Assembly: GCA_027605045.1 (NCBI GenBank)
Contig: JAQFWX010000006.1
Span: forward strand, 1,612,001-1,676,000
Origin: Phallus indusiatus
Taxonomy: Eukaryota; Basidiomycota; Agaricomycetes; Phallales; Phallaceae
DNA: 64,000 nucleotides
Direction: 5' to 3'
Positions within the stretch are counted from its first letter, which is position 1. Each line of letters opens with the position of its first letter. The translations under genes and the position numbers were made by a program. The notes under the pieces are model-generated. The model saw nothing but the letters and a program-made list of their open reading frames with translations, was not told the DNA's origin and did no database searches. Shown piece after piece: positions 46,501-57,364 of the stretch.

Positions 46501-49500
46501 ATTTATCATTTCCATATTTTACTTTCACTCTCCGTTTCCTTGTTCTGTCTCTATTCCACTTTCTCTACTCGCGCGTCGCGCTCGTACCCGGCGTGATGCC
46601 CGTGACATCACGTCGCTTAGGTTCGGCTTGGGCGCCTGGCACTTAGCTGTGTCAGGGCCGCACGCCGCGTCATCGTTTTATGTATATAGTCGTTGTACCT
46701 AGAGTGAGGGTCCCTAAGCTTGTTCTCTTAGGATCCCCTCCCTCTAGGTGAGTAGTTAGTTTCCCTTCCAATATATTGCCTTAGGATCCCCTCCCTCTAG
46801 TCTGAGCTGAGTAGCCCTAACAGTGGGTACATTTCCCACTTTCGTGGGTGATGGCTACGCAGCCAGGCATGGAATCCATACTCCATTCTTTTTGTGCTTC
46901 AAGCAACGCTTGCTTGATATCGTCAAATCGTCCCTTGCGGGTCGAGGGCTTCGTAGATGAAGAGGTAGGTCGTGAAGGTTCTGCAGACATCGTTGACGGT
47001 GCTCAGGTGGCTGAGACGGGGTCGTAAGAAAGAGTATTTATTTACTCTTGTATCAGAGTAGCGCCCGAGTAGGATTTTCTCGTGGCTGCTGTGCCGCCGG
47101 GGGCACGGGGCAGATCTGCTTGCAGATCCTCATTTACGCGTCGTGCGGAGACGCGGCAATTTCCCTAATTGGGTAACCCCGCGTAATTGGAGATACTCAT
47201 CCAATGCCTGCAAGTCTTTGCAGTGTTCGTACGGCTCCCAGGTCGTATCGCCTAGCGTCCATTGCACTAGGAACTCGATGACCGTGTCTTTAGACCCAGT
47301 CCAGCGATGGGCTAGTAGTTCATCTACATGCCATTCGGCATTGTCCGGTTGTCCAAAGTCGTACGCCGTTAATGACTCACGACGTGGAAATCTATCGTCA
47401 TCATTGGCGATATGTGGTTTCACTAAGTCCACGTGGAATATTGGATTTATCCTACGCTTCTTCAACTCGTCAGGCAAGTCGAGTTTGACGTTAATATTGT
47501 CTTTGACTGACAATACTTTGTAAGGACCGACGTAACGCGGTACCAACTTACTGGATCTACCCTTTGGTAGAGATATGTTCTTCGTAGAAAGGTACACGAG
47601 GTCACCCTCTTTATAGACAGGCGCATCTCGTCTGTGAGTGTTCGCGTGCATGGTTTGTTTCACGCGACTCGCGATTATGGCATCGTGTGCGGCCATAAGA
47701 TTCCATTTCGCTTGTAATGCGAATTGCTTCACACCATTGAACTTGGTGTCGGTGTTGAGCTGTCGCCCTAGTGCAGGGGTGTATCCGTAGTTAAGTTCGA
47801 ATGGCATGAACTTAGTCGTTTCACTCGTGCTACTGTTCAGTGCGAATTCCGCCATCGGGATACGTTCAGCCCAATCCTTTTGGTCATTATCTATTATAGA
47901 ACGTAATACTTGTCCTATGGAGCGGTTCGCCCGCTCTGTTGCTCCATCCGTCTGTGGATGGAATGAAGTGGACATGAGGAGTTTTGTCCCTATTAGTCGC
48001 TGTAGTTCTTTCCAGAATTTCGCGGTGAATCTGGTATCTCTATCACTGACGATAGAAGCTGGCACGCTGTCAGGGTACGTGCTAGGACCATAAGGGCTAA
48101 TCTAGTATATTGTGCGTATAGTATAGACGTATGTGCTGACCTACGTGTTATCACATCCATCGTACGGTACCCGGTATGCCGGTCCGTATTATCCTCCCGT
48201 ATTCTCCCATACTTTCCCCGTTTCTCCGTATGCTCCATACTGTCACCATCTTCCTTTCTACTCATGTTTCTCTTACGTCATCGACTGCCTTCCTTCCTAT
48301 TGGTAGATATAGCACCTGAGCGCTATTGGTAGAGATAGCCCACTCATGTATATATATACAACTGTGCGCGCAAGAGTAGCTCCTTGCGTTATTATAGATT
48401 GGACTACTGGGTTATACAGTCTGATCCTTAAGTCTAAACCGCTGAACGATCGTATCCTTACACACGCCATGATGCCTAACTACACCTTCGAAGTACAGGT
48501 GTGCTGCGCTTTTCGCAGTTAGCTTCGTGGTGGTGGGCATGAGTCTCACCATTGACGTTAATCTGTCAATTATGACTAGTAAGAAGTCGTGTCCTTTCGA
48601 TACTGGTAATGGGCCTATAAAGTCCATTCCGACTGATTCCCATGGTTTATTGGGAATGGGTAGCGTCTTCAGTAGACCGCTAGGATGTCTATTGTCATCC
48701 TTATTCGTTTGACATTTACCGCACGATTTGCAGTATTCTTCGATGTCCTCTGCCATCGTTCTCCACCAATACACTTGTCTAATGTATTGCGACGTTTTAT
48801 AGCGTCCAAAGTGTCCCACAATTTCGTGTGCTTCACTAATTATGATCTCTACCAGCTTCCTCCCCTGGTAAAATAAGTGATGGGGTATGCAAACCACGTC
48901 ACGGGAAAACTGATTCTTCGTGTATAGTAGCTGGTTTTTCATCCCAAACCCTTTGTATGCATCAGGGTTTTCTAACACTTTCTTCAGTGTTGTGTCGTCC
49001 TTATAGCCGCTCTTTATCAGATCAGCTAATCCTTCAAAGCCTTCGATTTTGGCTTTAAGCGTTTTACCGCTATGTTGTGCTGTGACTGCCAGTACATCTT
49101 CGTCGTCTGTATCCACTTCTTCGATGGACGCTGATCGTTGTTCAATGGATGCTTGTCCAGCCGTCTGTTGTTGGACTCTAGCTTTCGCCCGAGTGTTAAT
49201 GCGTCTCGCCACACTGATTCTGAGTTCGCTTTTCCTTTCAGGAGGTAGCTGATCCCCTGTTGGATCTAGTTTCACGTCGATGTTGACGTAGTTCTCAGGT
49301 GGGTGTATCTCGTTAGGTAGGTCATCCTCGAAGTATCTCGAGAGTCCATCTGCGACCGTATTGGTCTCACCTTTGATGTGAATCGTTTCGTAGTCGAAAC
49401 GAGAGAGATACTCGTACCATCTCGCCTGTCTAGGCGACATACGGGGCTGTGTCTTGAAGTGTTTCAAGGCCTCGTTGTCCGTTACTAGGGTGAATTTACG

Positions 49501-52500
49501 ACCTAGTAGTTTGTCTTCCCACTTATTCAGTGCTTCAAGTACTGCAATGAGCTCGTGCTCATGAGTCCGGTAGTTGTATTGTGCCGGAGTAAATTTCTTA
49601 GACATAAACCCTGCGGGTCTGCAGGTTTGCCACCTTGCGCCTTGACCATAGTACGCACTGACGCCACACTTGGATCCATCGGTTACAAGCCAAATTGGCT
49701 CGTTGCTATCAGGATTGATAGGTTTAAGAACTGGGGCGTTCTTCGTCAACGCTTTGATTGCGTTGAAACAGCGTTCTAGTGCCGGTGTCCACTCAAATTG
49801 CCTGTTGTTGTGGGTACATCCCGACAATGGGGAAGTGTAAGTAGCGACTCCCGGAAGGTAGGCGGCAACGTATTGCACCAGTCCTAAGAACTTCTGAACG
49901 TCGTTGAACATACGTGGGGTTCTCCAATCGCGAATTTTATTCATTTTATCCATATCTGGGTGGATACCATCATCGTCGATGATGTGTCCTAGGCACTCCA
50001 ATCGTTTGGAGTATAAGTCAACTTTCTTCTGACTTAGGTAAAGTTGTTCCTTCCTCAATCTCGAGAAGGCAATCTCCAGATGTTCCTGGTGTTGTTGGAT
50101 CGTCATTGAGTAGACGAACACGTCGTCGATGTACGAGTGTATGTTTCTTCCGATGTGGTCCCGGAATATATGGGTCATCAATCTCTGGAATGTCGAAGGC
50201 GCGTTGCAATCACCTTGTTGCATAACATGGCTTTTAAACGTGCCATATATCGTCGAGAACGTGGTCTTGTCCACGTCTTCCGGAGCAATTCTGACTTGCT
50301 CGTAAGCTTCCGTTAGGTCAATTTTCGACCTATACTTGTGTCTCGCCACGTCTTGGCGAATGGTCTCCTGGTCTGGAAACGGGGTCACGTCTTTCAACGT
50401 ATTATCATTCTGCTGACGCAGGTCAAATACCGTGCGTAGTCCTGATAATGCCTTTTTAAACAGGCATAGCATGGGGATGGCTTGCTGTGCGACAGTCGGT
50501 TCCCACCAACCTGCTTGCGTGTAGCGCTCTATTTTTTCAGCCAGCAGTGGCTTGAGGGCGTCTGGGCACTTCGGTAGTCTGTACCGGATAACCTTGTTAG
50601 GTTCTATTAATGGGATATGATGATTTACATCCCTAAATGGAGGGAGTCTATTCGGCACTGGCCCGAATAAGTCGTTGTACTCCTCCTTCCAGTACTCGCG
50701 TAGCGCGGGTAGGTTCTCATCCTTAAGTTCCGGTACTCGGATCTTCCGTCTCACTGCTACTGCGTTAGACGTAGTGGTTATGGGGCGTGCTGATGCTATG
50801 GCTAAGCTTTCACTTAACTCGGTGGGCTCGTCCGTGGTGTTAGGTATTTCAGTGAACCGTTCCACTGGAGTGATTACTCCTCCATCCCGGGTGATTATTC
50901 CGTTGCCAAAATCCAGGCAGATGTCATACCTTTTCAGGAATGGTACGCCAATTATGACGTCGTAGTAGTCAATGTTGACTATATCAAAGTATTCTAATAC
51001 ACTAATATCCCCAAATTCTATTCGGGTATACGTTCCGTACTGTATTACGGACTTACTTCCTTTCACTGCGAGCTGCAGTGATACTGGCTTATCCAGTTTG
51101 AATGTCTTCGCTCCAGTCGTGAGCGAGAATGATGGTGACATTATCATGCCTTGACATCCACTGTCAATCAAACAATGCGCTAATTGGCCGTTTACGAGCC
51201 AGTAACCCTCTAGAGGTTTTATTGATTCTTTATCACGCTTTGGAGCCCTTGACTTAGGTCTCATCGTGTGGTCATACAGGGGTTCTTCCTGTGACTTAAT
51301 CGTCCCAATGGTGGACGAGCCTTGTTTGATAACAAGTAGTCTTCTTTCATCATAACCGTGGTCTTCGGTTATCACCATCATGTATGCGCCTGCTGCGTCT
51401 TCGTTCTCGTCCCACTCATAGTGGTCCCCTCCCCGTAGTCCGCTGCTTCCGCGGTGTCTTGACCTTGTTCAGCGTCATCATACTGTGGGGATTCCTCCAC
51501 TTCTAGTATGTTAACTCCCGTTTCTTCCTCTATAATTGCGTCGAGCAGCTCGTCCGCATCGTCTTCATCTTCCTCCTCAACGTGCATTACGTTAGCACGT
51601 ACCTGTCCCTTTCTAGGGCATTGTGGTCTTAGGTGGCCAGTCTGTCCACATTCATAGCACTTCAGCACAGTGCTACTGCTTCGGGCTTGCGTTCCTGAGC
51701 TGACTGGTCGAGTTGTCGTGGTAGTCGACACTCTCGCCGGCTTAGTCGTACTGCTCGTCGCTGGTCTTACAGCTAGCGCGTTGCTAGTTGTGGTCGTACG
51801 GGGAATAGTCCTCGTGGGTATACCGCTTGGTTTGATTTTAGCGCGGTAGTTGTTCTCTTGAGCTTGTCTGGCCAAGCTTGAATGGGTACCCGTTGATTTT
51901 ACGGGTGTCTGACGTTGAGCTAGTATTGACTTATTATAGTCCCATGCTTGCTCTATGTCGTTCGCGCTATGTACAGCCGTCGAATTGATGAGTTTTCGGC
52001 CAGGAATCCCCTCTTGGTGACTTCACTGCGAATTCTCTCATCAAGTCCTTCTAAGAACTTTCGTTTGAAGGTGTATCTGTCCGGTGGATGGACTAGACGT
52101 GCTGCGAATTTCAACAGTTCACTCATGTACCGGTGTACGCTCCTTGCACCTTGCTTCGCGTGATCGAAGTTATGTGCAGACTGGTTCTTGCTTGTAGGTG
52201 ACAAGAACATATTGTGCATCCTTCGGAACAGTCTTACCAAGTCCCAACCCTTGGTTGAACGACCTCCTCGTTCTACGTGCTCCACAAACCATTCGTGTGC
52301 CTCTCCATCTAGTCGCATACCGACTACGGCTATATGTGCTTCGACGTACGCTGCGCCGAGTAGGTTATTCAGCCTCAACCATCTGAGGATAGAGGTCACG
52401 AACTTCTCAAAGTCTTCAGGCTTTGATGATCCGCTATACATAACGGATAATGGCATCTTTGCACCCGCTTTCGCAAGTGGGGACGCTGATACTACTACAT

Positions 52501-55500
52501 CCTTGCACTCCTCTAGTGCTTCTTGCACCATGACAATTATCCCCTCGTCTTCCCGAACTCTTCTAAACCTCTTTGTGGGTTTATGTCTATCTTCTCGGTC
52601 GTCAAATGGGGTTTCCCTCATTTCACGTTCGAAGTATCCGCGATCGTACGCTTCTTCTTCGTCATCTGACGAGTCCTCGTCATCATAGTATTTGGGCATG
52701 AAGGGCCCAGCGTTACTCTCCGGTATATCTCGGAGGTCTTCTCTCATTTGCTCGTACTGATCCCTGGCAGATGTTGCTCTTCTTCTGGGTACAACCGGTG
52801 CTCTGGTTGTCGGGGACGTTGCAGGAGCGTGTGCTTGACCGGCGTTTGTTGGTGGGCCAGGATGTACTGTTGACGGTCCTGGTTGCGCTGCAGTCTGAGC
52901 GGGCGCCGAGCGATTAGAGAGGTCTTGCTCAAAGATGATGCCAGGTCGTTGGCCAGCTTCCATTTCTCGGTTGCTTTTAGCCAGTTCAGTGCGTGCTGCT
53001 CGCACTTCCTGCAGGTCTTCCTGCATGTCGACATACGGTTCTTGCCTACTAACCTTCCCTTGTAACGCAGTTGTGCGTTTGTCTAATGCTTCGGAACGTT
53101 TTTCCCGTGCCAGTTGCGCTGCCTCAGCGGCCATCCTTTCCAGGTCTTTCACTGACTCTTCCAGCTCTGCAGCTGAAGGATTACTCTTATCACGCGGTCC
53201 TTGACCTGCGTTGACTCGTCTGGTAGATTGATCTTCCAGGTAGTCACGAGTTGCCACGAACTCTGGTGGGGTACGTCGGCTGTTTCGACGTGATCTATCC
53301 AGCTCAGCTCGTCCTCTCTCTATCTCTGCGGCTGCGTCATCTGCTGCTCGCGTGGGTCTGATGGGCGTGCTGGTCGCTGCTGGTTGTGCAGAAGGTAGGT
53401 CCTGTAACACTGAATGTAGTGTTTCCGCGTGTACCGCGTACTGTTGTGTGGGTTGACGTGTTATACCGGGGTCGGTGCTGCCGATGGAGCTCTGGGCGTC
53501 GCTGGCAATGCTGGCGTGTTTGCCATTGTCTTGACCGTCGCCTGCGCGTTGTCCATTACTGGGGCCAGTATTGTCGTGCTGGTTCTATTGTCGTCTCGTG
53601 CACGACCTTTCCCTTTCACCGTTGTCCACGGTTCTTCTTCATCGGGTATTACGGCTGCATCTAGTCGTACTAACATATCACCGACGTCTTGTCCCGGTGT
53701 ATCACCTCTTACGAGGTCATGGATCATCCTTTTTGCATCCTCAATCATCTTACGTGGTAGGACTACCTCGTCTTTTCCGAGGTTGGACTTATGAGATCTG
53801 GTCGATTTCACTGATTCACCTGATTCGCTCCGCGCTGGTGAAGCTTGTCTCGATCCTTGTCTCGATCCTTGTCTAGATCGATTCGCGTGGTCCGCGACTA
53901 GTGTTTCAAACAATGCTGCATCTATCACAACAGTATCACCTGCTCGTGCAGATGTGGATGGACCGCCTTCGGTAGGTGGTGGTTCGCCTACGTTCTTTTT
54001 TGACTTCTTGTTGCTTTTAGGAGGCATATCCTCTCTCACTATAAACTAGCAAATACGATTGGCGTATTTTGGAAATTGTAACGCCGTTTAGGTGTTAAAA
54101 AAGATGTAACGTTTCGTTACAGTTTACGATTAGCCCGGTTCTTACGGACTCACAACAAACAGTATAAAGCTGTATATTTGCAAGTGCAGGTAAGAAAGGC
54201 TGCCGGCGCCTTTACCGTTACGCGGTATTTACTGGTGTGACGGCGCCTATGTACATTACATAATACTAGGTACTTGTGCAGACGACGATCGTCTGCATGC
54301 AATTGTATATATATACTAATATGTACTATGGGTAATAGTAGTCCGCTGGTCATAGCGGAACCGTTACATGAATCTAGAGTTCTATTGATATCAACTCGGA
54401 ACACCCACACTGCTACTTCCCATTACACATATGGCTCGATAAGAGCGACGTTTCGAATAATAAAAAAATGCATCCAATTATTTTACGCGCAGGTGCGCTT
54501 CCAGGTCAGATACGAAATGCGTCAGGAAATGGAGGTGGCATATTAATTGGTTATTTACCTATTGTGATTTTTCTTTATTTCGCTATATATCTTCTTAATA
54601 ATTCAGGTTTTAGGTAGGAGATCCGGCAGAGTCTCCTGAGAACGAAGATGACACACTCCGTTCCGTCAAATTGTCACAATATAAACGCGAGGTCTATCAT
54701 AGGATTCTCAGCGTTATTTTCAAATCTCTCAAAAATCCATCATTCTCCGGCGAAAAAATCACTTGTGGTGATAAAGTGATTCGTATTATTTTCCCTGGAT
54801 TCTTAATCGCCTCAGTTGACCTCGAAGAGGCCTATTCCCTGTGTGGAACCCGAGGCTCCCAGGCGAACCATCCGTGTCCTCGCTGCCTTGTTCCGCATAC
54901 ACAACTTCACGCAATAACATCTACATTTCAAGAACGTACTGAACCCGACATGGTACGGATTTTTGAGGAGGCAAAATTGCTACCAAAATCCGCTCAACTC
55001 GACCTGTTAAAAGATCATGGGCTACATCTTGTCAAGGTAAGCCAATAATTATTCAAATTACTGAAAACTAACTTCATTTAGAATTGCTTCTGGAGTTTAT
55101 GTAGATCTAGTCCCTACCATGCATATTCATATGATGTCCTACACTCCTTTGACTCAGGGGAGTGGGGAAAACATCAATGGCCGCAGCTTAACAAAATCTT
55201 GACTCCCAATGAACGAACGCAGTTGTCTCGAAAGTAAGCACATTTATAATCTTAGAATACATCTAATTGATTTATAATAAAGCATGGCGCAGGTACCGCG
55301 TTGGCCCAAGCTCAGGCATTTCAATAATGTCACTAGTGCAAATTTTGCTGATGGGAATTCTTACCGTGACATTTTAAAGGTATGTCATTGTATGTTTGAA
55401 TCATTTCCAAAGTGATAATTATTCCAGTGTATTATTCCATGTCTTGCGCCAATTCTGTCAGCGAAATCTCCTGTTTTTCAAGCATTACGCTGGTGTGGTA

Positions 55501-56678
55501 TAATCCGAGGTATCATTGGTCTTAAAGTCATAACTGAAGATAACATTCTATACCTGGAACAAACTGTGTTACCAAAATATCATGAAATTTGCATGGTACG
55601 TTTTTTTTAAATATTGTTGTCAATAATTAATAGTGTAAAGGACATTTCTCGAACTGTAAAACCCAAAAAAACATATGACTATCCGAAACACCATATGCTG
55701 CTACATGCAGCGATTGACTTACGTCGTAAAGGATGTATTGATAACTACTCAACGCGTCCAGGTGAAGGCTTTCAGCAAGAGGTGAAGCAGGCTTACCGCC
55801 GAACGAATTTCAAAAATGTTGAGAGCCAGGTAAGAATGCCATTATCTGTACTAAATTGACAAATTAATTTTGTGGTTAGATGGTCAAAATTGATGAAACT
55901 CATGAAGCAATGGCTCGAATTCGGATGTTCGTCGACCAATTTGATGCTGAGCATAAACGGATGGAAGCCGACTTGCACGTCACGGACGGTCCAGGCGATG
56001 AAAGCCTCTTGGAGAAAGGTTTGGCAAAGGGACTTGACGACGAGCAATATAGCTTAGGCTCTGAGTCAAAGGTAATGAGGCTATTCCAGGTAGAAGAGAA
56101 TTATCCAACGGATCCTAATTTTTCTTCATTTGCGTCAAATCTCCTCGAATTTCTGGCATGTAACGTTTCTGATGCATTCAGGCCATCAGCAAGTGATGAT
56201 ATTATTGTGAGCACATCTATTTAGTTCATTTTCCTGAACATAGCGGCTTCATTACTCTTAGATTCGACCCTACAAATGTCTTTACATAACCTACCAGTCA
56301 ATGGAAGATTGGCGATTATCCAGAGACATCCTTCGTTGCAATCCTCAGTTTCACGGCTTGCCACGCTTCGATTTTGTCGCAATCAACACGGACCCAGTCT
56401 CGTTCGCTCAACTTATATTCGTGTTCACCTGTGAGGATTCGAAGGGCCGACGGTGCGATCTTGCATTGGTTCGAATGCTTGTACCAAAGGTTTTAAAGAC
56501 AACGTATTGGGAGGGAATGCAGAGCTTTGAAGAAGAAGATATTCAATTTATCTGTCTCAAATATGTTATTCGAGGCTGTCACTTCGTTCCCCTTTTTCCT
56601 CAAAGCAGTAAAATCTATTTCCTGAACGACTTAGTTGATAATGATGCTTTTATTCGTTTTTTTCTCGGTTCACGTTGA
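37569..56678 (+). CDS. Plavaka transposase, 12 exons, about 946 aa, frame intact
   Basis: Exons: 37569-37725, 37774-37884, 37941-38335, 38389-38607, 54378-54563, 54614-55036, 55082-55233, 55283-55379, 55428-55595, 55641-55829, 55880-56206, 56262-56678. All phases agree. Landmarks of the Plavaka transposase family (Pfam PF18759 as I recall) are an N-terminal C2HC finger (residues 12-31), PWAPFRT (157-163), LHIWLDKS (Asp315), IRNASGNGGGILIGYLP, a CPRC pair (444-447), YDVLHSFDSGEWG (Asp515), VPRWPKLRHFNN, TYDYPKHHMLLH, RPGEGFQQE (Glu678 or Glu683) and RRTNFKNVESQ. These acidic residues could form an RNase H-like DDE triad (inference). Introns are 37-57 nt except the fourth, which now contains Ty3 element B. 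An upstream in-frame ATG at 37473 would add 32 residues. Confidence 0.85.
38651..38914 (-). repeat. 3' LTR of Ty3 element B
   Basis: 264 bp, identical by eye to 54105-54368; six differences from the LTRs of element A (about 2.3%). Confidence 0.95.
40611..41006 (+). repeat. 5' LTR of Ty3 element C
   Basis: 396 bp. It has a duplicated short motif near its end (CTTAGGATCCCCTCCCTCTAG occurs twice with small changes). Downstream at 41007-41023 lies GTAGAA-CAAGC-TTCTAC, a small stem where a primer-binding site is expected. Confidence 0.9.
41170..42480 (+). CDS. gag: Gag of Ty3 element C (436 aa)
   Basis: The ATG lies 163 bp after the LTR. A Pro/Ser-rich N-terminus precedes the retrotransposon Gag/capsid domain at about 95-260 (PPSFDGDRSKGRAFW, WAMSYMNEGRA, FRERFKADFFP, RTVEEYVDAFRVLIEHAG, YFRNGLDPAI). 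After a Pro-rich linker comes the zinc knuckle CRRCGAAGHWAREC near 366-379. It forms virus-like particles and packages RNA in this family. The stop overlaps pol, which lies in the -1 frame. Confidence 0.9.
   Translation: MDSSPPPSAPPLVTLNDVATIIMRQFAEMDARMARQESQASQMIEVLQSIRDAARAAPTQNLPVGDASSSGQPPAPEHQASSRSSRNTRPAVPPSFDGDRSKGRAFWNTVEFYMSICSRDFETDELKIGWAMSYMNEGRALTFSESMLKKYQRGEKPFADWDAFRERFKADFFPQSEQEDAINALYSNRYVQGNRTVEEYVDAFRVLIEHAGFTEGLAINTYFRNGLDPAIASLVATMKDRPALHDYEGWIRQARMFDMDRRANEAFTAARRRLVGSGTTQTNPVATSINRSRPNPFPSYQALQIQRRPPVPPYQAPPYPPPRPASQIMPALPPRPAAPAPAPQVRHDPMDVDAARRRAGPESTRCRRCGAAGHWARECPRAYDIRYLQPEELDDSIAHLLAQKDALEAQTRGDTALTEGETVAAAEVEDFQNGDE
42477..46419 (+). CDS. pol: Pol of Ty3 element C (one frameshift between RNase H and integrase)
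   Basis: The first ORF (42477-44909) opens in the -1 frame relative to gag. It carries aspartic protease (AMLDTGASGMF), RT (TKLDVRWGYNN, VYIDDILIYTRD) and RNase H (VEADSSDFATGAVLSQ, IHDKEMLAI, IRTDHKNLEYFM). The second (44812-46419) carries the HHCC finger (HHDTKLGGHPGR...CDMCLRTK), the DDE integrase core (SVDFIVELP, VISDRGPQFAS, DGQTERVNAEVE) and a chromodomain (YVVERILDSRVFRRRLEYKV, WEGYGPEHDQWEPE). They join at LKG near 44848, where a G5 run instead of G4 would explain the shift. It is either a lesion, a read error or a frameshift site. Confidence 0.9.
46431..46822 (+). repeat. 3' LTR of Ty3 element C
   Basis: 392 bp, near-identical to 40611-41006 (GCGCGTCGCGC replaces the longer GCGCGCGTCGCGCGC form). 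Confidence 0.95.
47130..51381 (-). pseudogene. pol: Pol of Ty3 element B, interrupted by a solo LTR
   Basis: One open frame from 51381 through protease (CLIDSGCQG), RT (YIDDVFVYS), RNase H and the integrase finger runs to the solo LTR at 48462. The rest of the integrase and the chromodomain resume at 48065 and end at 47130. Unlike element A, the protease-RT junction (DENLPALREYWKEEY) is unbroken. The LTR lies in the integrase catalytic core, between the first Asp segment and IVSDRDTRF, so it cannot make an active integrase. Confidence 0.9.
48068..48462. mobile_element. Solo LTR (395 bp) in pol of element B
   Basis: It starts TGTCAGGGTACGTGC, ends ATCCTTACA, and CACGC is duplicated at 48063-48067 and 48463-48467. 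Element A shows the uninterrupted target. Its first ten bases equal those of the element C LTR, but the rest differs, so it is a separate family or a distant subfamily. It contains a TATATATATACAA stretch near 48350, a possible TATA region for plus-strand transcription. Confidence 0.85.
51378..54027 (-). pseudogene. gag: Gag of Ty3 element B (two single-base losses)
   Basis: The ATG at 54027 starts MPPKSNKKSKKNVGE in frame with the body, unlike element A. Two 1-nt losses near 53468 (in a G run) and 51965 divide it into three ORFs. The capsid-like region and the CYECGQTGHLRPQC knuckle are intact. The gag stop and pol start overlap as ATGA, as in A. Confidence 0.85.
54105..54368 (-). repeat. 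5' LTR of Ty3 element B
   Basis: 264 bp, identical by eye to 38651-38914. Its outer end abuts the TGAAT duplication, four bases before the intron acceptor of the Plavaka transposase. Confidence 0.95.
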
Positions 56679-57048
56679 TTACACTGTTAGAGATCGAAGT
56701 ATGTTATTCAATATATATTTTTCCATTTGATTTAGCTCGAATAATTGCCCGGAAATATTCATATGTATGTCTTACCCAACGGTGATACAAGTGCGCCAGG
56801 AATCAGTCGTAAAATATCTAAAACTTCGATAAATAAAGCCTATACTGAATGACTCGTCGACGCTAACCGATCAGCACTGTCCGTCAACGCGTTACATCAC
56901 ACGTCCAGCTAGTTTATCAATTTATTGTTGGCCTGACGCCATAATAAACTGAATAAGATCTTTGAAATTGGTTAATTAATTCAAGATTATTACGATATCA
57001 GATTATAAAGTCCATTACAATTATAAACCAATTCGGATTTTTGCGACA
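56679..57048. other. Right terminal region of the Plavaka element
   Basis: AT-rich 3' flank of the transposase ending in the terminal repeat (complement of TGTCGCAAAAATCC). It has GGTTTAT-type and TTATAAA motifs like the left end and the MITE. Confidence 0.5.
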
Positions 57049-57364
57049 TGGGCTGCGATAATATCAACGGTGTTCAGGTAGGGAAAGCTGTTTCATTATA
57101 AGTACTTCACCTAATTCCGAGCGCACGTTGACATTTTCTTTATAACGTTTTACAAAATCGGATAAGACAAATTGCCCCGCTGTCGATTTCAACTAGTTAA
57201 TTCAGGATACTTTTGGTGGGGAGGCGGGGGCATTTTGAGTCTTGACGGCATTTATTTTTCTACTTATTGATAGTATTATTACATGTAAGTTTTAACACTT
57301 CTTTCTAATCTATACATTCAAATAAACAAATGACATAAATCAAACGAGCCGTCCGACATCGCTA
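57049..57364. other. 3' flank of the Clp1-like gene
   Basis: Host sequence after the Plavaka end. 57250-57364 matches the flanks of the Clp1-like pseudogenes (14220-14390, 4290-4440) and probably includes the 3' UTR. Confidence 0.4.

Larger units (their letters stand above)
40611..46822 (+). mobile_element. Ty3/Gypsy chromovirus element C (6.2 kb)
   Basis: A different Ty3 family from A and B, plus strand. LTRs 40611-41006 (396 bp) and 46431-46822 (392 bp) start TGTCAGGGTA and end CCTAACA. They differ by a 4-bp GCGC indel and about two substitutions. GTGGG is duplicated at 40606-40610 and 46823-46827. The order is gag (41170-42480), protease-RT-RNase H (to 44909) and integrase-chromodomain (to 46419). 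A purine tract (GAAGGGGGGATGG) abuts the 3' LTR. It is inserted in ORF3 of element B and is therefore younger than B. Confidence 0.95.
38968..46990 (-). pseudogene. ORF3 of Ty3 element B, interrupted by element C
   Basis: The N-terminal part starts at the ATG at 46990 and runs to 46828; the rest resumes at 40610 and continues to about 38968. The insertion is near codon 55, just after the CTHCDEYISH segment. Compared with element A the protein is continuous through the TWPAFMQGHD junction (near 40010) where A is shifted. It has its own single-base losses near 39975, 39737 and 39116. Together the two copies define a single original ORF of about 600 codons. Confidence 0.7.
38651..54368 (-). mobile_element. 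Ty3/Gypsy chromovirus element B, interrupted by element C and a solo LTR
   Basis: Second copy of the element A family. LTRs 38651-38914 and 54105-54368 are identical by eye over 264 bp, with TGAAT duplicated at 38646-38650 and 54369-54373. It lies inside intron 4 of the Plavaka transposase, antisense to it. It is nested with element C (40611-46822, in ORF3) and a solo LTR (48068-48462, in the integrase region); without these it is about 9.1 kb like element A. Relative to A it has single-base losses in gag (about 51965 and 53468) and ORF3 (about 39116, 39737, 39975), but an intact protease-RT junction. Confidence 0.95.
33398..57048 (+). mobile_element. Plavaka-type DNA transposon carrying nested Ty3 elements (23.7 kb)
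   Basis: The left end starts TGTCGCAAAAATGC at 33398; the right end is the complement of TGTCGCAAAAATCC, finishing at 57048. Both are followed internally by GGTTTATA-type motifs, as in the 597-bp MITE at 8441. Between them lie short genes at 34170-35293, a six-exon minus gene (35523-37287) and a 12-exon Plavaka transposase (37569-56678). Subtracting Ty3 element B (38651-54368) leaves about 7.9 kb. The target duplication is not clear. Plavaka is a fungal DNA transposon class described with the KDZ elements; pairing of these ends is my inference from terminal identity and content. Confidence 0.75.

Noticed and set aside
33398..57048. Two unrelated terminal elements rather than one large transposon
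   Set aside because: Matching TGTCGCAAAAAT ends in inverted orientation, a Plavaka transposase continuous across the nested insertion, and no nearer partner for either end favour a single element, though the target duplication is unresolved.
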